From NCBI GenBank assembly GCA_012295225.1, contig WMKK01000003.1, forward strand, positions 615,788-679,787: a stretch of 64,000 nt of DNA, given 5' to 3'. Origin of the DNA: Ostreococcus mediterraneus (Eukaryota; Chlorophyta; Mamiellophyceae; Mamiellales; Bathycoccaceae). This document shows positions 38,357-46,928 of this stretch, piece by piece; positions within the stretch are counted from its first letter, which is position 1, and each line of letters opens with the position of its first letter. Both the position numbers and the translations under genes were made by a program. The notes below the pieces were generated by a model. That model was not told the DNA's origin. It worked only from the letters and a program-made list of their open reading frames with translations, and searched no databases.

Positions 38357-39066
38357 ATGATGGCACGCGTTTCACAAGCACCTCAATACCTCGGGAGTGC
38401 GGCAGCTCGCACGTCGAGACATGCGCATAGAGAAGTTTCTGTGCCTCTTGCAGGTCGTCAGGCGGTCATCGTGAATCTTTTCAACAAAAATAAGGTGCGC
38501 GCTCTGTCGCTTTACCACCTTGAAAGCGTTCATTTGTCCTAACCAACGCTACGCGCAGGAGCCTGACTGGGATGGAATGGAGAACAAAAAGCGGACAGTG
38601 TCAGACGAGATAGGTACGACGAGCGCGAGCACGCAGAGCGGTAATCCAACGTTTGGACATCATCGAAAACTTGTCTTGTCTCGGTAGAACTAGTGGCCAT
38701 GACGTCGGAATGGAATCGATGACGTTTCCATGTACCTAACAGAGGACACGTTGCACTCCGCGTGACAGGTCGACGACAATTCGCAAATCGCAGGGCAAAT
38801 AATGGAAAGGATCGAAAAGACTTGTATACAGACAACTGGGATGGGTACGTTTCGTTGTGATGAAACGCGCGTCGATGCGCATGGCTTTCTACAGCGTTTT
38901 CGCATCAAATCATGCCTTTGCACTGACGCTAATTTAATTAATTCACAGGAGTGAATATAAGGGCAGTTCATTCAATATCTTGAGCGTTGTAGCCGGACTC
39001 TTCGTACTCGTCCCTGTTGGGTTGTTAGCTTTCGCGTATACATCTTACGGGACGCTTTGGGGCTAA
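38357..39066 (+). CDS. Small single-pass, probably plastid membrane protein (four exons)
   Basis: Exons 38357-38494, 38559-38613, 38769-38844 and 38949-39066 join through introns of 64, 155 and 104 bp (all GT-AG, phases matching) to a 128-residue protein. The N-terminal 45 residues are Ser/Ala/Arg-rich and acid-free until near the end, like a transit peptide. A hydrophilic segment (EPDWDGMENKKRTVSDEIG; DRKDLYTDNWDG) follows, then one membrane helix (ILSVVAGLFVLVPVGLLAFA) and a short conserved-looking end, YTSYGTLWG. I do not recognise the family by name. The aromatic-rich lumen-facing end suggests a thylakoid protein. No single exon would be noticed as an open frame, so ordinary ORF finding misses it. 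Confidence 0.75.
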
Positions 39067-39882
39067 CTCGTTGCGCTAGGAAGAATTATTGTTAATTAAA
39101 TGTTTTTAATTATTTCAACGATGTAATTTCCTGTCTACAATCACGAGGAACATCTACAGATGACGGCTTGTTCCATTCTTTCTGACCACGAATGGAGTCC
39201 GTACTTATTTCCATTAGCCTACGCGTCGTTTAAAAATGTGTGATGATACGTTCGCGAGCTCACGGTGCGAATTTGGTGTGAAATCAGTCATGAAGAGTAT
39301 TTAATTCTAATTCAATTAATTTCTTGAGCTTGTGCGCGTATCTTGTGCCGATGTTGCTGTGATGGCGGTCAATAATTAGTTATTCATGATCTTGATTATC
39401 ATGGCTGTGAAAAGACTTGCGATTGCGTATGACACACGATTTTCTTGAATTCAAGAAATAATTAACAATGCGTACTTTGCACAGCGCGAGAAGATGCAGC
39501 ACGGAAGACTTCTGTGCGCACCCGCAAGACACGCGCGCAACTGAGAGTGTTGTCACGATAGAAAACTACGACCGTACCGATACGCGCGCCGTTTTGCACA
39601 TCGTATGCGATACATGTTGTGTGATTTTTGTTTATCTCCCGCGATGCGGTATTGGAACATCTAAGATTTAATTGAATCGCGTTTCCGTGCGCGAATCATC
39701 GTCGTGAAGCCTTCGTTCGTGTTTGATGAATTATTTACAATTATTTGTTTGCAATTTCGTTCCCAAAATCTCAAGATTCGTTCGTATGTGATTGAATTAT
39801 TTTCGTGGCATAATTAATTCATGTTTTCCATGTCAGAAGGTGAACCGACCACTCAGGGGTTTTGACGGCGCGGACGTCACTC
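39067..39882. other. AT-rich intergenic island
   Basis: About 800 bp clearly richer in A/T than the flanks, with repeated TTAATTA/AATTATT strings. At 39441-39458 lies an 18-bp perfect palindrome (TTTCTTGAATTCAAGAAA). A 67-codon frame at 39468-39671 shows no coding character. It could be a long 3' UTR, a non-coding RNA, or the promoter of the RidA gene. No tRNA or known RNA was recognised. Confidence 0.5.
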
Positions 39883-40377
39883 ATGTCGTGCGCTCTCGTC
39901 CAAGCCGCGCGTTTCACGCACACTGCGACTAAAGTCGCAACCCCTCGTCGACTCGATCGTTCGGCTCGTCGTCACCGCTCGCGCATCGCCATGTCCGGCG
40001 TACGCATCCAGCGCATAGAAACGGAAGATGCGCGCATGGCACAAATCGTCATCCACAACGGCATCTGCTACCTTAGCGGCCAAGCTGAGCTCGGTGATGA
40101 CATCACAGAACAAACGAACAACACTCTTGCTGAGTGCGATCGCTTGCTCCAGCTCGCTGGGACGAGTAAAGAGAATTTGTTAACGTGCATGGTGTGGCTC
40201 AAGACCATGGATGACTACGCGGCGTTCAACGCGGCGTACGCGTCTTGGATCGATCCCCGCTCAAAGCCCACGCGCGCGTGCGTGAAGTCCGACATGGCAC
40301 TTCCAGAATACCTCGTTGAGATTCAATTCACCGCAGCCATGCCCGATGGCACGCGCTCGACATCGAATATTGTGTAA
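39883..40377 (+). CDS. RIDA: RidA-family enamine/imine deaminase, probably organellar
   Basis: The 164-residue product starts at the ATG at 39883; the slightly longer frame begins at a TTG. The first 40 residues are Arg/Ala/Thr-rich and resemble a transit peptide, ending before AMSGVRIQRIE. The RidA/YjgF core shows YLSGQAELGDDITEQT, NLLTCMVWLKTMDDYAAFN and RACVKSDMALPEYLVEI. The Arg of the RxCV motif, which binds the substrate carboxylate, is present. RidA hydrolyses reactive 2-aminoacrylate and related enamines and protects PLP enzymes; in plants it acts in plastids. Confidence 0.9.
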   Translation: MSCALVQAARFTHTATKVATPRRLDRSARRHRSRIAMSGVRIQRIETEDARMAQIVIHNGICYLSGQAELGDDITEQTNNTLAECDRLLQLAGTSKENLLTCMVWLKTMDDYAAFNAAYASWIDPRSKPTRACVKSDMALPEYLVEIQFTAAMPDGTRSTSNIV

Positions 40378-40433
40378 TACCAAACCTCTACGCGGGTTGA
40401 CACTACCACCAGCCTCGCTCTTTGGCCCTTGGT

Positions 40434-40445
40434 TTTGGCGCCAAA
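40434..40445. promoter_or_regulatory. Perfect E2F-type palindrome TTTGGCGCCAAA
   Basis: A 12-bp palindrome equal to two overlapping E2F half-sites (TTTGGCGC on each strand). It lies 57 bp after the RidA stop and 229 bp before the ATG of the helicase-associated-repeat/nuclease gene. In plants and algae E2F/DP sites drive S-phase genes. The only such palindrome noticed in a non-coding stretch of this window. Confidence 0.55.
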
Positions 40446-40673
40446 TAATCCAACACACATCGGCGTCATAAACACCCTCGCAACGGTGACTGTGCTAGCA
40501 CCATTCACACCGAACCGAGAGAACGCACCATAATCACTATAAATATGGTATTTAACGCCCGAACGAGCGCGCAGTCGTACACGTAGCGTCGTGTTTCAAG
40601 AATTCTCTCGCGCACACACCGCATCGGGGTGACGTTCGCCGCGAGAAGCGATCGCCCTACTCCCCCGGTCCGT

Positions 40674-42356
40674 ATGTTTACGTTGCGGGTATTTCCAACG
40701 CCAACATGTGTTGTAGCTAGACTTCGACGTTCGCGAACGTCAAACGTCACGTATGCAACGAATAACGGAGATAAAGCACCGACTGAGCGCCGAGCTGCGA
40801 TTGCCAGGCAGACCTGGACGGCATCCGTCAGACGCCTTCAAAAGCAACGCGCGATCACGACCCTAATTGAGGTCGAAACCCCAGAGATCGTCGTCAACGA
40901 GTTCAAATCGGATATCCTAGATAATCCGTCGAAAGACTTTGAGAGACTGGAAGAGTTGAAGGAGTTCTATGCACGACACGGTAACACCTCAGTACCGACT
41001 GGATCTTCTCTCGGCAACTGGCTCACGAAAATGCGGATGCTGAAACGTCGTGGTAAACTAACACAAGATATTATCATGTCATTAAATACTCTGGGACTCG
41101 AATGGGAGCCCATGCAAAGACGTAAGTATGCTCGGGTCGAAGAACTACAGGCGTTTAAGCAGGAACATGGTCACATACAAATCCCGACGAATAGCTCTTT
41201 GAATCGATGGATCAGACGGCAACGCGTGTTAAAGCGAGAAAACAAGCTAGATGCTGATATCATACGTGCGATGGAAGATTTGGGTGTGGTTTGGGAACCT
41301 AGAATGTCGTTTCATGAGCAAAACGTAAAAATATGGCGCGCTCGTATCGAGGATCTTAAGACGCTCAAGTCTCAAGATGGGAAACTTAGACCAACTAACT
41401 CGTACCCTCATGCCATGAAAAGTTGGTTGTATCATCAAACACGCTTGTTTCGTGAAGGCAAATTGAGTGCAGAGCGATGCCAAGAGTTAAGAGAGCTTGG
41501 TGTTGTATTGAAGATGACAAACCGCGTATCGTGGGATGGACGACTCGTGGAACTCATCGAGTTCAAACGTATGAATGGTCATTGCAACGTACCAGCGACA
41601 TGGCGTCACAACAAGGAATTGGGTTTCTGGGTAGGTACACAGCGTAAGTACAAGCGTGCGGGGAAACTCAGTGAAGAACGCGTCGCGGCGCTCACGTCTC
41701 TTGGCTTTGAATGGGAGCCCAAAAAGGCTGTTTCCAGGATGAAGAATGGCTTGCGCGCTAAAGCATCACCCTGGACAGTGTCTAGCACGAAAGCGCACGA
41801 TGAAGGTCCTCGAGTAGAGATAAGCTGGATTGGCGGCACGGACAAAGAATCAACGAGCGAAGAGACTTTCTTATGGGGTCGCGCGTCAAAACAGTACGAG
41901 GAGAAGCAGCAAGTTGTCTTTGACGACATTGAAAAATGGTGGCAAGAAGGAGCATCAATCAACGGAAGTCCTCAGAGCATGGTGATTGGGATGAGGCTTA
42001 ATCATCGTATCGGCATCGGTAAACATGCTCGCAACATCAAACCTGATATTCTTCTCGAGATCTCGTCGCCCGCCTTGGAAAAGCGCACGTGGGGACTCGT
42101 CGTCGAAGTGGACGAGTTTGCTCACAGGCGCGGAAGCAAGAGCAACTACGACTGGACGAGTGAAGAGTCAAGAATGCGTGCGTTACAATGTGCGTTAGCA
42201 GTTCCCTTAAAGATTGTGCGGTTCAACCCTGATCCGACGACTGATGATGACAGAAAATTAGAAGATCGCATCGTCGAGCTCATCGACCACCTCGAGCGCG
42301 CCGTCGTCGAACCACCAATTCGGGATTTAGAAGTATCGTATCTCGCTTACGATTAA
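40674..42356 (+). CDS. Helicase-associated-domain repeats fused to a PD-(D/E)XK-like endonuclease domain, probably organellar
   Basis: The 560-residue product starts at the ATG at 40674; the longer frame opens at a GTG. The first 40 residues are Arg/Thr/Val-rich without acid residues, like a transit peptide. Four HA-type three-helix repeats follow (about residues 85-345), with hallmark strings such as YARHGNTSVPTGSSLGNWL, FKRMNGHCNVPATWRHNKEL and LTSLGFEWEP. The C-terminal 140 residues look like a restriction-fold nuclease: KPDILLEI, then WGLVVEVDEFAHR, then EESRMRALQCALAVPLKIVRFNPDP. That EVDE-x-H and RFNPD pattern is shared with nuclease-like proteins of large DNA viruses and algae. There is no helicase core. 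HA repeats probably bind nucleic acid; the activity is untested. Confidence 0.78.
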   Translation: MFTLRVFPTPTCVVARLRRSRTSNVTYATNNGDKAPTERRAAIARQTWTASVRRLQKQRAITTLIEVETPEIVVNEFKSDILDNPSKDFERLEELKEFYARHGNTSVPTGSSLGNWLTKMRMLKRRGKLTQDIIMSLNTLGLEWEPMQRRKYARVEELQAFKQEHGHIQIPTNSSLNRWIRRQRVLKRENKLDADIIRAMEDLGVVWEPRMSFHEQNVKIWRARIEDLKTLKSQDGKLRPTNSYPHAMKSWLYHQTRLFREGKLSAERCQELRELGVVLKMTNRVSWDGRLVELIEFKRMNGHCNVPATWRHNKELGFWVGTQRKYKRAGKLSEERVAALTSLGFEWEPKKAVSRMKNGLRAKASPWTVSSTKAHDEGPRVEISWIGGTDKESTSEETFLWGRASKQYEEKQQVVFDDIEKWWQEGASINGSPQSMVIGMRLNHRIGIGKHARNIKPDILLEISSPALEKRTWGLVVEVDEFAHRRGSKSNYDWTSEESRMRALQCALAVPLKIVRFNPDPTTDDDRKLEDRIVELIDHLERAVVEPPIRDLEVSYLAYD

Positions 42357-42533
42357 TTAAGTGTACCGGTATGTAATTTTGTACGTAAATGTTGTTTGTA
42401 TCAATTCATGCGTGTTAATGTGATTCATGATAAAAATAGCGAGTAAAGTATTACAAAATTGTCGGACTAGCGGGTTGTTTTGTTGGAATGTACACGTGCG
42501 AGCCTGGGCGCGGGAAGAAACTTGCCGCCAAAA

Positions 42534-43409
42534 CTAGTCAAAAAAGGCGGCGGCGACGAAGAGGGACAAAATCCCAAACTCTGAAACCACCGTGGACGGA
42601 GAGGAGATCCCCGCTAGCGGAACGATGTCCACGCGCAACCAACCTTGAATGGCACCGCCGAGAGACGAGCCCACAATCAAGGCGGCGAACGCCAAGAGCA
42701 CGGCGCGTCCAAGCTTGACGCGCTTCTTGTTCATGTACCACACCGTAGCTCCAAGCGCGGCAGAAATCTCCAATCCAGGAGGGCTATCAACACCAGCCGG
42801 TTGAGTCAATCCTTGAATTAACGTCACGAGAGCGATCGCCCCGAACACCGCGCTCGTTTGCGATAGAGTATCATTCGCTGGCTTTGAAAATGTCGGCGCA
42901 GCCGGAACAGCCGAACTCACGTCGCGCGCCCACGGCGGTAACGCCGCCTTGATCTTCGCCGCTTGTGGCACAACATCCGCATATCTCACCTTGTTATCCA
43001 CCTGGGTTTCCCCTTTCGTACGCTTCATGAAACTCTTCATGAGCAACACGTCGTACGCCTCTTCGACCTCGGCTCGCTTGGTATCGTCGTCGACGTACTC
43101 TTCGAGCAACTTGTTCTTTGCCCGCACGAGCTCATCGCTCGTGGCGTTGTTCTTCAGTCCTAAAACCTTGTTTGCGCGATCTTGATCGAGCGGTGCGCCG
43201 CGATTACCAGTGTCCCCCGCGCCCTGCGAATTACACCTCGTCATCAACCGCGTCGCCGTCCGTCGTCCACGCATCGTCGTCGTCTTCAACCCCGATGGTC
43301 CCCGCGCCGCGTTCGCGGTCGCGTTCGACGACGACGATGGGCGGGACGTGCAGTGCGTGGACGACCACGCGCGGGTGCATTGAACGCTGACGCTGGTCAT
43401 GGTAAACAT
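42534..43409 (-). CDS. CPP1: CPP1-like plastid J-like membrane chaperone (DUF3353)
   Basis: The 291-residue protein has a Ser/Thr/Arg-rich N-terminus of about 70 residues (plastid transit peptide). A J-like segment follows (VLGLKNNATSDELVRAKNKL, then EEAYDVLLMKSFMKR) without the HPD motif. Three or four membrane helices occupy the C-terminal half (TLSQTSAVFGAIALVTLI; AVLLAFAALIVGSSLGGAIQ; EFGILSLFVAAAFF). This is the layout of CPP1, the chaperone-like protein of protochlorophyllide oxidoreductase (POR) in the chloroplast envelope/thylakoid. It has a single exon and is divergent from UVSSA. Confidence 0.88.
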   Translation of the reverse strand: MFTMTSVSVQCTRAWSSTHCTSRPSSSSNATANAARGPSGLKTTTMRGRRTATRLMTRCNSQGAGDTGNRGAPLDQDRANKVLGLKNNATSDELVRAKNKLLEEYVDDDTKRAEVEEAYDVLLMKSFMKRTKGETQVDNKVRYADVVPQAAKIKAALPPWARDVSSAVPAAPTFSKPANDTLSQTSAVFGAIALVTLIQGLTQPAGVDSPPGLEISAALGATVWYMNKKRVKLGRAVLLAFAALIVGSSLGGAIQGWLRVDIVPLAGISSPSTVVSEFGILSLFVAAAFFD

Positions 43410-43754
43410 CTTTATCTACGCCTGCGATGTGTTTAAAACGTCGTCGTCAACGTGTGCGGTGTGCGGTTCATGGATTGGTTGCTCGATTGCGATCGCGGCG
43501 TCGGATTGGTTTCGAGATTTTCACCACAGTGACTGTGTGGGATATTTTCACCGTGGATGACGACACCGCGCGACGCCTAGGAAGGAAGACGACACCGATA
43601 GGGATGACGACGACGAGGACGAGGAGGACGTGAGAAAGTGGACGACGACCAACGCATCCATCGCCGCACGCGCGCGAATCGCACAGACGCGGCGGACGTC
43701 GCGAGGGAAGGAAGGGAAAAGTGCGCTCCTGGGTGATGGTGGTTGACTGACGCC
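43410..43754. promoter_or_regulatory. Divergent intergenic region CPP1 / UVSSA
   Basis: A 345-bp spacer. It includes the short palindrome CACAGTGACTGTG near 43532 and two ATTTTCACC strings around it. GAC-rich trinucleotide runs near 43600 open several frames that show no protein similarity. No TATA box was recognised. Confidence 0.4.
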
Positions 43755-45254
43755 ATGGCGAACCCGGCGAAGACGTTGGAAGGGATCATCAAAGCTATAT
43801 GTGATCGAACGACGAATGATATTGATGAAGACAAACTCAAGGCGTTGAAAGGGATCGTGCGGAGAGATGAGAGGGCGCTGAGATACGCGCACGAAGTGCT
43901 GATGAAGACGCTGACGAGGAGTCGATTCGCCGGGACGCGTGAGCGAGCGGTGCGAGCGATGGATGAATTGTTCACGAGATCGGTGTTATTTAGACAATTG
44001 ACGTTGGAGCATATAGATGCATTCTTAAAGTACGCCGTGGGTGTCGATAACGACGTACCGCTACCAGATGAGCCCAAGGGTGAGGCGGAACGGTTGCGAC
44101 AACGCGCCGTCGACGCGCTCAACGCGTGGGAGACAAAGTTCAAGCATGCGCACAAGCAACTCACGATTGTGCGGAAGTTTGCGATGGATAAACTTGGTGA
44201 CGAAGCGCCCGAAGCGAAAGCGGCAAAGGCGCGCCGAGTTGCTGAGGAGAAAGAGCTCAAAAAACAGCAAATGTTACGCGACCAATGGCGCGCGACGCGA
44301 GAAGACACGCAAGCCATGGTTGTTGAGATCCACAGCACCCTCGCCGCCGCGCGAGAGTGTTTTGAAATGCTGTTCGACAAATCATTTGTCGACCAATTCG
44401 TTGTCATGGCGAAAGCTGGTGGAGGTGAACGACCCGCGACTGGAGACGACGACGAGTGGGAAGATGTCGACGACGGTGCCGTGCGCGAATGGCCAGCCGT
44501 GAACGATAAAAACACGACGGAAGATGGCACAATCGCGCTTCGCGAAACAAGTGAGAATGCACCCATCCTTGAGCAGCTGCGTGGGTTGTATCGTTCGACA
44601 AAGGTGCGATATATCCCACGTCTCGCCGAAACGCTTGGAATTCTCGGCCGAATTCAACCTGATGCCACGGATGACTCTAGCGGCGACGCTCTCACACAAA
44701 ATGAACGTTCGACCATGGTTAACGTCGCGGGTGAATTAAAGCAGAGTCTTCATGCGCTCGTGCAGCGATGTGAAGCCCTACGCTTGATTCAAGAATCTGT
44801 CAAAAATTCAAATATCCCAAATGCGAATGCTCTCGAGCACGTGTTGTCAGCAGGACAAGACGACGATGACGACAAAAGCGAGGAAGATATTGAGTCGAGG
44901 CGAGGCGCATCACAACGCGCCATCGATGCGCTTCTCGCGAGGTCGTCGAAGCGTCGTCGAAGAAGTGCTGCCGAGAGGCGAGAGGCGGCAAAGAGCGCGA
45001 GCGAAAACGACGTCAACCGCCGCGTGCGTAAAATGCTTGCGAGCGAAATTAAGGCACACAACGACGACGTTTTAGCTACTATGGGACAAGACGTTTTTGA
45101 GGTTGAACGTCAACGTCAGAACACCGCATCTGAGGCTTTAGCAAACGACTTGATTGAGGAGGAAATTGAGCGCCACAAAGAGTTGACATCACGCGGAAAA
45201 ACGCCGCGAGACCGCATCGAAAATAGCTTGAAGAATATGAGGGATAGACGATAG
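43755..45254 (+). CDS. UVSSA: UV-stimulated scaffold protein A homolog (UVSSA)
   Basis: The 499-residue protein starts at the ATG at 43755. The N-terminal VHS-like helical domain is visible: RRDERALRYAHEVLMKTLTR, then DELFTRSVLFRQLTLEHID and WETKFKHAHKQLTIVRKFAM. A basic coiled coil, acidic middle and C-terminal helices (NRRVRKMLASEIKAHNDDVL) follow. UVSSA works with CSA, CSB and TFIIH at RNA polymerase II stalled on DNA damage (transcription-coupled repair). The human protein is about 700 residues and ends in a Cys-containing DUF2043; here no Cys-rich finger is visible, so the C-terminal part is shortened or diverged. Confidence 0.78.
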   Translation: MANPAKTLEGIIKAICDRTTNDIDEDKLKALKGIVRRDERALRYAHEVLMKTLTRSRFAGTRERAVRAMDELFTRSVLFRQLTLEHIDAFLKYAVGVDNDVPLPDEPKGEAERLRQRAVDALNAWETKFKHAHKQLTIVRKFAMDKLGDEAPEAKAAKARRVAEEKELKKQQMLRDQWRATREDTQAMVVEIHSTLAAARECFEMLFDKSFVDQFVVMAKAGGGERPATGDDDEWEDVDDGAVREWPAVNDKNTTEDGTIALRETSENAPILEQLRGLYRSTKVRYIPRLAETLGILGRIQPDATDDSSGDALTQNERSTMVNVAGELKQSLHALVQRCEALRLIQESVKNSNIPNANALEHVLSAGQDDDDDKSEEDIESRRGASQRAIDALLARSSKRRRRSAAERREAAKSASENDVNRRVRKMLASEIKAHNDDVLATMGQDVFEVERQRQNTASEALANDLIEEEIERHKELTSRGKTPRDRIENSLKNMRDRR

Positions 45255-45322
45255 AATTCTAGCACCTATATCTAGATAATATGATATTAATACACATGAT
45301 ACCTACCACGCTTACAAGCGAT

Positions 45323-46027
45323 CTATTGTTGCTTCTTGACGCTTGTCACATGCCCGAGCTTCTTCTTGCGCTGCGTAAACATGTACGAATACAGCGAATA
45401 AAACAAGAATGGATACACGATCAACAAACCATTCAAAAACGTCACGTAATCAAATGCAAAATTGAATGCATTTGGCATCGAAAACGAATACATATTGGCC
45501 TTGCGTGCGAACGCCCGTGCGTCGTACATCAACTTCATCTCCGCTCCGGCGCCGAGCGGATACAATGGAATAAAAATTGTATACCGCAACCAGTTCAACC
45601 ACGACGGGCACTGGGAATACAACCCTAACGCATACGACGGGTACCTGACCACTTCTGTTAACGCCCATGCGATCACGAGCGCGGTCGCGGCGACGGTTCC
45701 GTGCAACGCGCCCACCGCATCAAGCGCGCACATCAACACGTGCGTGCGCCCGCACCACTGCATGAGTGCCGCCCCTACGGGACTTCGCGTGATTCCAAGC
45801 ATCGAATGCGCGACTTCTGCGAACGAAGCGACTTGGAATGTCACCACAAAATCTCTCACGATGTCATACGGCGATGACTGTAGCTGCGCTCCGCCTCGCG
45901 CGCGCGTTGGTTGTTGGTGAAACTCCCACGCGTGTTGCGTGGCGTGCACAAGCACGTATGCCCATCCACAGGCTTGGATGACGTTATACGCAATCAAATA
46001 TCGCTCTTTCATCGATCGTCGCGCCAT
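45323..46027 (-). CDS. PAS2: Very-long-chain 3-hydroxyacyl-CoA dehydratase (PHS1/PAS2/HACD)
   Basis: The 234-residue membrane protein has about six hydrophobic helices, a match in length to yeast Phs1 and plant PAS2. The catalytic Tyr and Glu region is seen as ALTEVVRYPSYAL, followed by LRYTIFIPLYPLGAGAE. HGTVAATALVIAW and MQWCGRTHVL are further family motifs. It removes water from 3-hydroxyacyl-CoA in the ER fatty-acid elongation cycle. The C-terminus is Lys-rich (QRKKKLGHVTSVKKQ), with an end compatible with a KKxx-type ER retrieval signal. It has a single exon and is convergent with UVSSA. Confidence 0.9.
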   Translation of the reverse strand: MARRSMKERYLIAYNVIQACGWAYVLVHATQHAWEFHQQPTRARGGAQLQSSPYDIVRDFVVTFQVASFAEVAHSMLGITRSPVGAALMQWCGRTHVLMCALDAVGALHGTVAATALVIAWALTEVVRYPSYALGLYSQCPSWLNWLRYTIFIPLYPLGAGAEMKLMYDARAFARKANMYSFSMPNAFNFAFDYVTFLNGLLIVYPFLFYSLYSYMFTQRKKKLGHVTSVKKQQ

Positions 46028-46928
46028 ATCCGTCGTCGCCGTCGTCCCAAGTCGTCGTTCTGTGACGACGATATACCCTAACCGCTTAAATCAACGTCGT
46101 GGGCGTCAGCTGAATGGCCAAGATGAAAGGCGTGTAAACCAACCAAGATATATCGGCTTCAATGCTGCTAAATATAGGGAAACATGTCCCGTGAGAACCT
46201 GCCCAGACTCGGTTTTTTAGCCTACCCATTGGGACGAATGCGCGGCCAAAGTCCCATTGAGTAGGCTTGTTTTTTCGGACACATGGCCCAGACTCGGTTT
46301 TTTAGCCTACCCATTGGGACGAATGCGCGGCCAAAGTCCCATTGAGTAGGCTTGTTTTTTCGGACACATGGCCCAGACTCGGTTTTTTAGCCTACCCATT
46401 GGGACGAATCCGTGCAAATGTTTGCGTGGCGAGAGGACGTGGTGGATTACCAGACCATCACAGCACGACCTCGAATCGTGGCATCGTCCGTTCGTTTGCA
46501 AAACATCGTCTCGGGACGCAGACGTTTCACCCGTGGAATGTCTGGAAATGCCAAGACATTTATTTGCCAAGACAAGCGAACGACAGTTATTGCACGATGG
46601 ATTACCTCACGCACCGTCGAGGACGACGACGACGACGACGACGACGACGGCCGTGCACGACATCACGTGATATAAATATATCGTCGGCCGACGCCACTAG
46701 AGGCGCGCGTGGCGGACAATGACATCAAACGCACGACGACATCACGCCACAACTAATCCAACCGTCCCCAACCACATCGCGCGGAGACCTTGGACCGTCA
46801 CAGTGCGTCGTGCGTGATAGGTTGTGCGTATACATAGACACACACTCACACATCCAGATCACCGCGAGGTCGCGAAACACACCGATTCACGCGCACCGAT
46901 CGTCGTGCGTGCGTGCGTCGTCGTCGCC
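46028..46928. promoter_or_regulatory. Divergent intergenic region PAS2 / copper ATPase with tandem array
   Basis: This is the longest gene-free stretch in the window, about 900 bp. It holds the 85-bp tandem array (46200-46409), a GAC microsatellite (about 46622-46649), and a TATA-like GATATAAATATAT near 46670. An 86-codon frame from the ATG at 46418 ends in a poly-Asp run and lacks family likeness. No RNA gene was seen. Confidence 0.5.
46200..46409. repeat. Tandem array, 85-bp period, about 2.5 copies, each with an inverted repeat
   Basis: Units start at about 46201, 46286 and 46371 with GCCCAGACTCGG. The first two full units are almost identical and the third stops after GGGACGAAT. Within each unit AGCCTACCCATTGGGAC is followed after 15 nt by GTCCCATTGAGTAGGCT, which pairs with it at 15 of 17 positions. 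Each unit therefore folds into a stem-loop and carries CCAAT-box-like strings (CCCAATGGG on the minus strand). Confidence 0.9.

Noticed and set aside
39468-39671. 67-codon frame in the AT-rich island
   Set aside because: No domain, no targeting signal and no coding-like composition; a chance frame is the simpler reading.
46200-46409. CRISPR-like array
   Set aside because: The units are adjacent, 85 bp each, with no unique spacers; this is a eukaryotic tandem repeat.
46418-46675. 86-codon frame ending in a poly-Asp run
   Set aside because: It overlaps a GAC microsatellite and starts inside the repeat border; no family likeness.
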